Positions 15,545 to 23,217 of a DNA stretch of 24,840 nucleotides are shown in pieces; the first letter of the stretch is position 1, and each line of letters begins with the position of its first letter. Location of the stretch: NCBI RefSeq assembly GCF_900316895.1, contig NZ_ONER01000039.1, positions 4,116 through 28,955 on the forward strand. The letters run 5' to 3'. The notes below the pieces were generated by a model. That model was given only the letters and a program-made list of their open reading frames with translations. It was not told the origin of the DNA and did not search any database. The translations under genes were made by a program, and so were the position numbers. Source of the stretch: an uncultured Methanobrevibacter sp. (GTDB lineage: Archaea > Methanobacteriota > Methanobacteria > Methanobacteriales > Methanobacteriaceae).

Positions 15545-16378
15545 AAGCCAGTAATCCAATATTTCCTCAACGTTTTCATCAAAACTTATTGTTTTATCCT
15601 TGTTTTCAGGGATTGCCTGCGGATAATCAAGATTCAATCTTATCAGTGTTGCATCTGAATTGCTGTATGTCATCTGCTCAAAGGGATAGCGGATGATTCC
15701 CGGAGTATTGAACCCTACACCAATTTCCAAAAATACGAATTTTCCATCAATGCCATCCAAGAAATCATAATATCTCCTATTCATCTCCCTCCAGGCATCG
15801 TCTTCAACAAAATAATTGTCCTTTCTCAGGTTAACATCCATCTCCTCTCCGCAAACAGGACAATATGGAACCAAATCAGATGGAATCCTGCAGTCATGTG
15901 TGTTCTCTAGACATTCCTGAACCAAATTCTCATTCGGATATAGCCTGTCATGACATGCCCTGCTGCATTGAAGCAGCCCATAATCTCCCTGGGTTGCAAA
16001 TATCCTTTTATCCTCGAATCCGTTTATCCAAAACTGATGTTCAACATTGGTTGTCAGGACAAAATATTCCTTATCCTCAACCAGTTTCAGCAATTTCTGA
16101 TAGACAGAGGTTTTTCCGACATCATACCTGTTTGCAAATATGTGCCTTGCCCAATATGCCCACTGCTCCTCGGGAGTTTCAAAGCGGTAGAATGATGACG
16201 TATACATGTCAGTAAAGCCATATTTTTCAATGAAATCATCGAAATACCTTTCATGCCTCTCACCACCATAATCTATTCCTGCGGCAGTAGAGAGCCCCGC
16301 ACCGGCACCAATGATTATGTAATCCGCTTCATCAATAGCCTTTTTAGCCTTATCCAATCTTAATATAAATTTATCCAT
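15533..16378 (-). CDS. Class M sirtuin (SirTM), protein ADP-ribosyltransferase type
   Basis: 281 residues. The NAD-binding GAGAGLSTAAGIDYGG (24-39), then ERHERYFDDFIEKYGF and PEEQWAYWARHI, are typical of SirTM. TTNVEHQF (Asn111) and TQGDYGLLQCS place Gln130 where ordinary sirtuins have the catalytic histidine; in the known SirTMs this Asn/Gln arrangement goes with mono-ADP-ribosylation instead of deacylation. Zinc ligands are Cys138 and Cys142, then Cys173/Cys176. It starts inside the last codons of the macrodomain gene (8-bp overlap), so the writer and presumed eraser are co-translated. In Firmicutes and fungi this pair modifies lipoylated carrier proteins; no GcvH-L or LplA2 is visible here. 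Confidence 0.9.
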   Translation of the reverse strand: MDKFILRLDKAKKAIDEADYIIIGAGAGLSTAAGIDYGGERHERYFDDFIEKYGFTDMYTSSFYRFETPEEQWAYWARHIFANRYDVGKTSVYQKLLKLVEDKEYFVLTTNVEHQFWINGFEDKRIFATQGDYGLLQCSRACHDRLYPNENLVQECLENTHDCRIPSDLVPYCPVCGEEMDVNLRKDNYFVEDDAWREMNRRYYDFLDGIDGKFVFLEIGVGFNTPGIIRYPFEQMTYSNSDATLIRLNLDYPQAIPENKDKTISFDENVEEILDYWLSRI

Positions 16379-17120
16379 TGAAATACTCCTTATATATTAA
16401 ATAATCCTCATCAGTGAATACATTGAAAATTACATGTTTCAATGTTGTTTCATTTGATTCTAAATATTCTGTAACAGTCCCTATTGCAATTTCACCCGCC
16501 AGTTCCTGTGGAAAGTTAAACACACCTGTTGAAATGCAGCAGAATGCAAGTGATTCCAGTTCATTTTCACTTGCAATCTCCAGACATGACAGATAACAGC
16601 TTTTCAGGTCTTCGCAGTCACTGTCTGTCGGCAGTGACCCGTAGGGAATCTGCGGTCCGACAATGTGAATAACATGCTTTGAAGGCAAGTTGTAGGCGCC
16701 TGTGATTTTTGCTTTTCCAACCGCCTCGTCATGGCCCTGCATTTGCATGATGTTGTTGCATTCCTCTCTAAGCTGAACACCCGCAGAGGAGTGAATCACA
16801 TTGTCAATGCAGTTATGCTGCGGAATAAAGCATCCAAGCAATTTCGAATTTGCTGCATTGACGATACCATCAACCTTCAGTGTTGTTATGTCACCCTGCC
16901 ACAGCATCATCCTGCCTTTAACCTCAGCGATGTCTTCCGGAGAAGTCAAAACCTTTCCTGAAGTTTCTGCAGTTAAGAATTCATCCTGAACCCTTAAGAA
17001 CTCATCAGAAATTTCCAAAGGCATCCGTACATTCATCAATGCCCTGAGCAAATTTCTTTTGTCCAGAAAATCACTAGGAATGTCAATAGCTTCTCCCCTT
17101 TCATCAATCAAATAGTTCAA
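16371..17120 (-). CDS. Zinc-dependent macrodomain protein-ADP-ribose hydrolase
   Basis: 249 residues as read from a TTG at 17118-17120. The N-terminal helical region (PSDFLDKRNLLRALMNVRMP) and macrodomain WQGDITTLKVDGIVNAANSKLLGC (74-97), then PQHNCIDNVIH (100-110) and SAGVQLREEC, match the zinc-containing macrodomain branch that accompanies SirTM; Cys97, His102 and Cys104 are the likely zinc ligands. CISTGVFNFP is the second phosphate-binding loop. It should remove ADP-ribose from the targets modified by the sirtuin. The 5' end is doubtful: the frame stays open upstream to 17162 with family-like sequence (TEQLDFLL) but has no ATG/GTG/TTG there, and the best Shine-Dalgarno points at an ATG in another frame. 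Confidence 0.85.
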   Translation of the reverse strand: MNYLIDERGEAIDIPSDFLDKRNLLRALMNVRMPLEISDEFLRVQDEFLTAETSGKVLTSPEDIAEVKGRMMLWQGDITTLKVDGIVNAANSKLLGCFIPQHNCIDNVIHSSAGVQLREECNNIMQMQGHDEAVGKAKITGAYNLPSKHVIHIVGPQIPYGSLPTDSDCEDLKSCYLSCLEIASENELESLAFCCISTGVFNFPQELAGEIAIGTVTEYLESNETTLKHVIFNVFTDEDYLIYKEYFNG

Positions 17121-17205
17121 TAGGAAATCCAGTTGTTCGGTTGCATTAATTTTAACCCCTCCTCATTTTTGTTAATTATTAGTATAATCAGCAGCATTTA
17201 AATGA

Positions 17206-17245
17206 TTTTTGTAACCTCCAGGAAACCGGGTTACAAAAAAGTAAC
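17206..17245. promoter_or_regulatory. Palindromic operator upstream of the HxlR-type regulator
   Basis: TTTTTGTAACC (17206-17216) and GGTTACAAAAA (17229-17239) form a perfect 11-bp inverted repeat with a 12-bp spacer. A further half-site GTAAC lies at 17241-17245, directly against the TATA box. A dimeric winged-helix repressor, most simply the HxlR protein encoded next, could bind here and block TBP/TFB. Confidence 0.7.
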
Positions 17246-17275
17246 TTTAAATAGAAATTAAATCAACTTTTAATT
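17246..17275 (+). promoter_or_regulatory. TATA box for a leaderless hxlR-cbiE transcript
   Basis: TTTAAATA at 17247-17254 is 22-29 bp before the ATG at 17276, and there is no ribosome-binding site, so transcription probably begins at or within a few bases of the start codon. Confidence 0.6.
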
Positions 17276-17659
17276 ATGAACACAGACAAAGTTGTTTGCC
17301 CGGTGGATAGGACTTTAAATCTGATTAACAAAAAATGGAGCGTTCAGATTATAAGGGACATGTTTTTTGGCAAAAAGCATTTCAAAGAATTCAAAGAGGA
17401 CAAGCCCAAGTTATCCAATAAGGTATTATCCAATTGCCTTAAGGAACTGGAGGAAAACGGTCTGATTGAAAAAAAGGTTCTGAACACGACTCCAGTCACT
17501 ACCGAGTACTATTTGACTGAATATGGCAAATCCATGAACAGGATAATCTATGAATTGGCCATGTTTACACTGCATGATGAAAACAACAACAGCTATTCTC
17601 TTGAAACTCGAGAATCCCTGAAAAATGATTTCAAAGAAAGATTAGGAATTGATGATTAA
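17276..17659 (+). CDS. HxlR/YodB-family winged-helix transcriptional regulator
   Basis: 127 residues. CPVDRTLNLINKKWSVQIIRDM (Cys8 onward) is the HxlR N-terminal helix pair; NKVLSNCLKELEENGLIEKKV is the recognition helix and the start of the wing; ATTEYYLT-like sequence (VTTEYYLTEYGKSM) completes the domain. Cys8 is at the position where YodB/HypR-like members carry a redox- or electrophile-sensing cysteine. The dimer would bind the palindrome just upstream and repress itself together with cbiE. The next gene begins within or one base after this stop, so the two form an operon. The signal is unknown; a thiol-reactive or oxidising signal is suggested only by family. Confidence 0.88.
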   Translation: MNTDKVVCPVDRTLNLINKKWSVQIIRDMFFGKKHFKEFKEDKPKLSNKVLSNCLKELEENGLIEKKVLNTTPVTTEYYLTEYGKSMNRIIYELAMFTLHDENNNSYSLETRESLKNDFKERLGIDD

Positions 17660-17660
17660 A

Positions 17661-18302
17661 ATGACCGGTAAAATTTATATCATTGGAATTGGACCTGGTT
17701 CCAGCGAATACTTGACAAAAAAAGCAATCGATACAGTTGAAATGAGCGATTATACTGTTGGAAGCACCCGTGCGATTGACCTGTTTGATGACGCTCCAGG
17801 AAAAATTGCATTTAACGTGAAGGACCTTCTGGACAAGTTGGAGGAAGGAGTGAAACTGGCAGCAGATGGAAACACCGTGTCAATATTGTCAACCGGAGAT
17901 CCGGGTTTTTCAGGCGTTTTGAATACTGTCCTACGGCTTTCGGATGAAAACAATTTTCCCGAAGAAAACATCGAAGTCATTCCGGGAATCAGCTCCCTTC
18001 AGCTTGCGGCTGCAGAATGCCACATTCAATGGGACAATGCCAATGTGATGACCTTCCACGGTCGTGAAAACATAGAGGACATCCTTCCCGTCATAAACAA
18101 CGGAAAGACAACCATTGCACTGCCTTCAAGGAAAGTAAGGGACATGGCACAGTTCCTGCTTGACAACGGGGTTGAAGCGGACAGGAAAGTGACCGTCTGT
18201 GAACGCCTAAGCTATCCGGACGAGAGAATTGTCACCACAACCCTGGATGAAATCGCCGACAGCGAATTTACTTACATGTGTATAATTGTCATATATCCAT
18301 AG
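17661..18302 (+). CDS. cbiE: Cobalt-precorrin-7 (C5)-methyltransferase CbiE
   Basis: 213 residues from the ATG at 17661. A class III SAM-dependent methyltransferase of the anaerobic cobamide pathway: IYIIGIGPGSSEYLTKKA (5-22) is the N-terminal signature, VGSTRAIDLF follows, STGDPGFSGVLNTVLR is the SAM/substrate loop, and VIPGISSLQLAAA is the family's third block. Length fits a stand-alone CbiE without the CbiT domain; CbiT is not in the window. Alternative starts are ATG 17652 and TTG 17649, inside hxlR; I prefer 17661 because GATGAT sits 4 nt before it, like other sites in this window. Methanogens need cobamides for the methyl-H4MPT:CoM methyltransferase. Control by an HxlR regulator is unusual. 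Confidence 0.85.
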   Translation: MTGKIYIIGIGPGSSEYLTKKAIDTVEMSDYTVGSTRAIDLFDDAPGKIAFNVKDLLDKLEEGVKLAADGNTVSILSTGDPGFSGVLNTVLRLSDENNFPEENIEVIPGISSLQLAAAECHIQWDNANVMTFHGRENIEDILPVINNGKTTIALPSRKVRDMAQFLLDNGVEADRKVTVCERLSYPDERIVTTTLDEIADSEFTYMCIIVIYP

Positions 18303-18359
18303 GATTGCTCTTAAAAATTCATTATAAAAGCAATTTGCCATTTAATTTTAATATCAAAG

Positions 18360-18428
18360 TTTATATGTTCTAGATATCATACTTTAACCGTCAATTAGAC
18401 AAAAAAATTGGCAAAAGGTAGATATCAT
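18360..18428 (+). promoter_or_regulatory. Promoter and leader of the adhesin-like gene, with a repeated TAGATATCAT
   Basis: TTTATATG at 18360-18367 is a TATA candidate giving a leader of about 35 nt. TAGATATCAT occurs at 18371-18380 and at 18419-18428, where it covers the start codon; GGTAGAT serves as ribosome-binding site. The two copies could allow binding by a regulator at both transcription and translation start. Confidence 0.4.
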
Positions 18429-21387
18429 GAACATTAAAATAAACACCATATGTTTCATTTTCCTGCTTTTTTTACTTGTTGGGGTTGCATCAGCAGCCGA
18501 AATGGATAATGAAACATTAAAACAAACAATCGAACAACCTGACGATGAGCTTTGCCGGATTGCTCCCGACAATCAGGGTGAACTTAGGGCAAACTCCAGA
18601 AATATTGAAAATCTTGAAGCTAGCGTGAATAAGGAAAAGCTGGAGGCAAGCAAAAAGGCATACTCAGCAATAATTACCGACAGCAAAATGAAAGTGAAGA
18701 TAAATGCTCCGGACGTGAAGATGCACTATAAGGACGGAAGCAAGTTTAGCGTTACGCTTAAGAATGAACTGAATAAGGTAATGAAAAAATCCAAAGTGAA
18801 AATCACCATTGACGGAAAGACATATACAAAAACAACAGATTCGAAAGGAAAGGCATCGATAAACCTTAACCTGAAGAGCGGAAAATACACTGTAACAACC
18901 ACCTTTGACGAAACGAAAAACTATCACAAAAAAAGCGTTAAAAGCACAGTGACAATCAAAAGCACAATAAAAGCGAGTGACTTTTCAAAATACTATAAAA
19001 ATAAGGCATCATATAGTGCAACCTTTTATGACAAGAAAGGAAAGCTACTTAAGAACACCAATGTCAAATTCAAAGTGAACGGCAAAAGCCATAGCGTTAA
19101 AACCAGCAAGAAGGGCAAAGGAAAACTGGCAATAGATTTGAAGCCGGGAACATACAGCATTTCATCAATCAACTCAAAAACCTCCGAAACAATAACAAAA
19201 AAGATAACAATCAGGACAATCCTTGAAACAGCGGATCTGACAATGGACGAAAAGGACGGAAGCAAATTCACAGTCAAAGTGCTGAACAGCAACGGAAAGG
19301 TTTCACCCAATAAGAAAGTGACATTGAAAGTGAACGGCAAAACATACACTCCAAAAAGCGATTCGAAAGGTATTGCAGCACAGACAATAGATCTGCCGGC
19401 CGGAAAGTACAGCATTACAACCGAATATGAGGGGCTTGTACATACCAATCATATAACTGTAAATGCAGTAATGAAAACCGCATCCTTCAGCCACATTACC
19501 ATGATTCCGGATTATGTCAATGTAACCGTGCCCTATGCTTTCCATAATTCCGCCTATACCATAAAAACAGGAAATGACGGAATAATAAAACTGCCTAAAA
19601 AGGATGTTTTTGCAATTCACATAAGTGAAACCAAACATTACCTGTTCTCCACAGCTCCGCAGCCGGGGATTGATGCAAATGTGATTGGCTATAAAACATA
19701 TCTTGTGCCGTTTGACGGAAGCGGTCTCAAAAGCGATTACAACAGGGCCAATTTAAAGGGTGACGGAGTGCTGATTTCAAAGGCAAATGACCATACGCAA
19801 ATTGAATTCAGAAGTACGACACAGTGCGATGCGGACCTCTTCGGGCTGACCATGGACAAGCATCGGGATGACATCGAAATCATCACATACCTGCAGAACG
19901 ACTTGATAAAGGCAAGGATAATGCTTTTCACCGGCAGCTATGATGAGATAGGCCTCAGAAGCAATTTGGGAAAATTATATGAAAAGAACACCTATGAAAT
20001 CAATTATAACAACTACGACCAGCTAACCGGAAACAATGCCAAAAGCATCAAATTTACAAATACAGGAGAAAGCGTTATATTGGACGATTCGAGAAACTCG
20101 ATTATACCAAGCATATCAAGAGAGGACATCAAAACAAAATTGATTGTCAATGGCATTGAAGAGCTTGAAAAAAGTGAAAGCATAAGCTATGGCCGCAGCG
20201 ATTTATATAACGTAATCAGAGGCTTTGAAGTGCTTCAATCATATGCCCTAATCAATGAGAAGGTGACATATTCCACCATGGACAAATGGTTAAAGGTGAA
20301 TTCCGGATACCTTTCAAGAATCGGAATAATGAACGTATACGGCATGTTTCTGGCAGGCCTTGAAACAGCCTGGCTTGCGGATGAAGTGGCAGATCAGTAT
20401 TCAAAGGAATTTAATGTAAAATGGAACCGGGAAAGGACAACAACAATAATGGGAGGAATCAATTTGGAGGATACATATCTGCATATTCTAAATGCGGACA
20501 TGGGAATGAGGACAAGTGGAAGCGATGAGAACAGCACTTTATTCAGAACCATGAATTCGATTTATCTTCCAAACATCGAGGAATATGTTATTGATCCGAT
20601 TGCCAAACAATTCTCAGGAAACAGCACAAATTCATTAGATGAACTTTTAATATCCCTTGAAAACAGAAAGTTCAGCATTGTTCAGATTGAGGACATATTT
20701 TATGTATTGTCTGAAGACGGCAGGAATTCAACAATCATGATTAATTCAACAAGTGGCATTGCAAATGTACTGTTATTGGACAATGGCTTTGCATACAAAG
20801 GTTCTGCCGTTGCAACGGCACAGGACTGCTGCAGCATCTGTTCATTGCCTACAAAAATCATTGATGGAATCCAACATACAATTGACACCTTTTTCTCAAA
20901 TGGAAAAGGCATTGCAGATTTCATTAAAAACAAAGCAAATGTTTTAAGCTTTTTGGCATATAAAACTTTAATCATCACATCCGGCCTGGCGGGAGGAATA
21001 ACCGTAAATGCCCTAACAGTAACTGCAGGTATCCTAGCCCCAATGATTGGAATTCATGATATGGCAAATTATGCAAAAAACAAACTGTTTGAGGATAAGA
21101 ATGATTGGTATTATGCCTATGACTATGTTCCCCTCAGCAGGGACAGCCCTTTGCAGGGAAAAAAGATATTCAACATTCCAAAAAATGACGGGACAAACGA
21201 CTATATTGAAGTGGGAATTAAACAGGATGGCTCATTAAATAGGGAAGATGCATACTACTTTACAAAGGGAAAATGCACCAAATTATCCAAATCAGAAACC
21301 TATAATTATTTTACAGAGGAAAAATGGACCGGATGCAGCATCCCGCGAAAATACCAGAAGTATCCTGCTCCAAATATATTCGGATAA
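18427..21387 (+). CDS. Secreted adhesin-like protein with Ig-like repeats and a large unassigned C-terminal region
   Basis: 986 residues. Signal peptide MNIKINTICFIFLLFLLVGVASA (1-23), a charged linker to about 85, then three Lys/Thr/Ser-rich Ig-like repeats at about 86-178, 179-263 and 264-346, each with the pattern KVTLKVNGKTYT-SDSKGxA-LPAGKYSITT; a degenerate fourth repeat spans about 347-409. This architecture is common in adhesin-like proteins of gut and rumen Methanobrevibacter. Residues about 410-986 are not repetitive: a globular region, a Cys-rich block DCCSICS (800-806), a hydrophobic hairpin (about 838-876) and a C-terminal domain with two more cysteines. The hairpin could anchor the protein or be buried. 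No peptidase or transglutaminase motif is certain. Confidence 0.78.
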   Translation: MNIKINTICFIFLLFLLVGVASAAEMDNETLKQTIEQPDDELCRIAPDNQGELRANSRNIENLEASVNKEKLEASKKAYSAIITDSKMKVKINAPDVKMHYKDGSKFSVTLKNELNKVMKKSKVKITIDGKTYTKTTDSKGKASINLNLKSGKYTVTTTFDETKNYHKKSVKSTVTIKSTIKASDFSKYYKNKASYSATFYDKKGKLLKNTNVKFKVNGKSHSVKTSKKGKGKLAIDLKPGTYSISSINSKTSETITKKITIRTILETADLTMDEKDGSKFTVKVLNSNGKVSPNKKVTLKVNGKTYTPKSDSKGIAAQTIDLPAGKYSITTEYEGLVHTNHITVNAVMKTASFSHITMIPDYVNVTVPYAFHNSAYTIKTGNDGIIKLPKKDVFAIHISETKHYLFSTAPQPGIDANVIGYKTYLVPFDGSGLKSDYNRANLKGDGVLISKANDHTQIEFRSTTQCDADLFGLTMDKHRDDIEIITYLQNDLIKARIMLFTGSYDEIGLRSNLGKLYEKNTYEINYNNYDQLTGNNAKSIKFTNTGESVILDDSRNSIIPSISREDIKTKLIVNGIEELEKSESISYGRSDLYNVIRGFEVLQSYALINEKVTYSTMDKWLKVNSGYLSRIGIMNVYGMFLAGLETAWLADEVADQYSKEFNVKWNRERTTTIMGGINLEDTYLHILNADMGMRTSGSDENSTLFRTMNSIYLPNIEEYVIDPIAKQFSGNSTNSLDELLISLENRKFSIVQIEDIFYVLSEDGRNSTIMINSTSGIANVLLLDNGFAYKGSAVATAQDCCSICSLPTKIIDGIQHTIDTFFSNGKGIADFIKNKANVLSFLAYKTLIITSGLAGGITVNALTVTAGILAPMIGIHDMANYAKNKLFEDKNDWYYAYDYVPLSRDSPLQGKKIFNIPKNDGTNDYIEVGIKQDGSLNREDAYYFTKGKCTKLSKSETYNYFTEEKWTGCSIPRKYQKYPAPNIFG

Positions 21388-21521
21388 GAGCGAAAGTTGA
21401 AAATCTTTTTGAATTGTGACAATAAAAAACACTAATTGGAATGTATAAAATATTTTACATTAAAAATTAAATCCGATACTGTTTCAATGTTTAAAAGAAA
21501 AATGATTTGTGATGTGATAAA

Positions 21522-21863
21522 ATGGAAAAATATGAAATAATATTTTTTGCAATTGCAATAATGGCATATATAATATGTTCAATAACTTTAAAAATTTCAA
21601 TATATGCCCACTTATTGTTCGGAGCGATATTGGCAATAATATTAATCCTTGCAGTGCTTTTAAAATTCAAACAAAAATACGAAAATGAGAAAATCAGCAA
21701 GATATTCAGGACCATATCAATAATTTTGATTATCTGTTATGTTGTATCCTTTATTTACGAGGCATTCTACTATAAACCATTATTTATTGATTCTCCAATA
21801 TTTATATTCTTAATAGTGATTGTTGAGCTGATTAGTTGGGTTTTAAGAAAAAATAGTGATTAA
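21522..21863 (+). CDS. Small membrane protein, function unknown
   Basis: 113 residues with four predicted helices (about 5-22, 26-47, 66-82 and 89-107), short loops and a basic stretch KFKQKYENEKISK between helices 2 and 3. GTGATGTGATAAA directly before the ATG is a strong ribosome-binding site. It stands between the adhesin gene and the convergent ArsA gene. Its stop codon lies in the stem of the shared terminator. No family recognised. Confidence 0.65.
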   Translation: MEKYEIIFFAIAIMAYIICSITLKISIYAHLLFGAILAIILILAVLLKFKQKYENEKISKIFRTISIILIICYVVSFIYEAFYYKPLFIDSPIFIFLIVIVELISWVLRKNSD

Positions 21864-21894
21864 AAGTTAAAATTTTTAACTTTTAATTTTTTTT
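21860..21894. terminator. Bidirectional terminator between small membrane protein and ArsA genes
   Basis: TTAAAAGTTAAAA (21860-21872) and TTTTAACTTTTAA (21874-21886) are perfect 13-bp inverted copies around a single T. On the plus strand eight T follow (21887-21894); on the minus strand six T follow within the 3' end of the opposing gene. It therefore can end transcription in both directions. Confidence 0.75.
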
Positions 21895-22906
21895 ATAATT
21901 GAATAGCTTCCTGAACGACTTCGTCGTTGTCCTCATCGTCATAGAGGATGTGTGCCAATTTCAATAGTTTTTCCTGACCTTTGACCTCATCCTTGAACAA
22001 AGGAACTTGAGCAACATGCTGGTCAGGGAATTTCTGGTCGATTAAGGCCAATCTTTTTTGCTGAAGCTTGTGTCTTGCATGGCAGAACTCACAGTCACAG
22101 ATGTCAGGCATAACCTGATTTACAATGACGCTGTCGACGGTGATGTCATATTTGCCTAAAGCTTCAAGTGCCCTTTCGGATTCATAGATTGACATCTCTT
22201 CAGGAATGACGACCATCTTGAATGTTGTCCTGTCAGGATCGGACAATACCTCTTTTGCCTGGTCGATTTGCTCTTTTGTCCTTTTCAGGTCCTCTGATGT
22301 TTGAGGATCATCGACTTCATCCATGAAAGGCATGATTTTTCTCAGTGCACTTGTTGCTGAACCCAGTTTTGCCTTGAGCATCATCATCTTGCCCACCCAG
22401 GAATCCATTACTTCAGGGAAGGACAATAGCCTTAAAGTGTGTCCTGTAGGTGCAGTATCGAATACCACAACGTCAAACTCGTCTGAATTCATTACACCCA
22501 TGAACATTTCAAATGCTGCTGCCTCATCGGCACCCGGAGAAGCTGATGCCAAATCCAGCTGGTCGGATAAAAAGTCCATTCCAAAGAGTCCTCCGTCATC
22601 ATCAGGATTTGCTGCCTTTTGGGCTTCCAGTTGTGCCTGCTTTTGTTCCATTGCAACATCAGGATCAATTTCAACTGCGAATAAGTTGGTTTTGATTTCA
22701 CATGGGTAACTGCCGATAGGAACTTCCAATGAATCAGATAATGAGTGTGCAGGGTCAGTTGATACAATCAATGTTTTTTTGCCCTGTTCGGCCAGCCATA
22801 ATGCAGTGGCAGAGGATACTGAAGTCTTTCCGACTCCCCCTTTTCCACCTATGAAAATGAATGTTGTCTTGTCTTTGTTGAATTTGAAATAATCTCTAAA
22901 TGCCAA
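21893..22906 (-). CDS. ArsA/Get3 (TRC40) family ATPase
   Basis: 337 residues. The deviant Walker A KGGVGKTS (22-29), switch I STDPAHSLSDSL, the switch II region DTAPTGHTLRLL, and the Cys272/Cys275 pair in CEFCHARHK define the Get3/ArsA family. Eukaryotic Get3 uses the CxxC zinc site to dimerise and deliver tail-anchored proteins to membranes; archaeal homologues of this single-domain type have been shown to bind tail-anchored substrates, whereas ArsA in arsenite pumps is usually duplicated. Met-rich helix VMDSWVGKMMMLKAKLG fits the hydrophobic substrate groove. The start is TTG (22904-22906) with a full AGGAGGT site 8 nt upstream; no ATG fits. It is not next to arsenic genes. Confidence 0.88.
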   Translation of the reverse strand: MAFRDYFKFNKDKTTFIFIGGKGGVGKTSVSSATALWLAEQGKKTLIVSTDPAHSLSDSLEVPIGSYPCEIKTNLFAVEIDPDVAMEQKQAQLEAQKAANPDDDGGLFGMDFLSDQLDLASASPGADEAAAFEMFMGVMNSDEFDVVVFDTAPTGHTLRLLSFPEVMDSWVGKMMMLKAKLGSATSALRKIMPFMDEVDDPQTSEDLKRTKEQIDQAKEVLSDPDRTTFKMVVIPEEMSIYESERALEALGKYDITVDSVIVNQVMPDICDCEFCHARHKLQQKRLALIDQKFPDQHVAQVPLFKDEVKGQEKLLKLAHILYDDEDNDEVVQEAIQL

Positions 22907-23217
22907 AAAAATGACCTCCTTAATAAAGTTACTTTTAGTGTAGGTTTAAATTCCATATACTTACCATTCATATATTTTTGCCAAGCGAAATCATGAATAG
23001 TAAGATTTTATTAAACTTACATTTTGTTACTAAATGTTATTTTAATTTCTTATAGTATATAAAGTTAGTTATTTTAGCACTATTGCAATCATCAATTTCA
23101 ATATTAACACTTTATTTTAAATAATTACCATAATTTATTGTTGAAATTACGAATACTATTTCTTAAATCCTTAAACCATGAAAATTAAGTTTGTTAAGAA
23201 TAATTCATAGATAAATG
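22907..23217. other. 311-bp intergenic region upstream of the ArsA/Get3 gene
   Basis: No ORF. It holds the AGGAGGT site of ArsA (22914-22920) and an imperfect 12-bp inverted repeat, CTTACCATTCAT (22960-22971) and ATGAATAGTAAG (22993-23004), with one mismatch; another CTTAC follows at 23016-23020. The rest, to the stop of the next minus-strand gene, is A/T-rich with nothing recognisable. The repeat may be an operator for ArsA. Confidence 0.5.

Noticed and set aside
21893..22906. Arsenic resistance operon (ArsA here, ArsB-like permease at 8829-9842)
   Set aside because: The genes are 12 kb apart, the ATPase is a single-domain Get3 type with CxxC, and no ArsR or ArsD is present.
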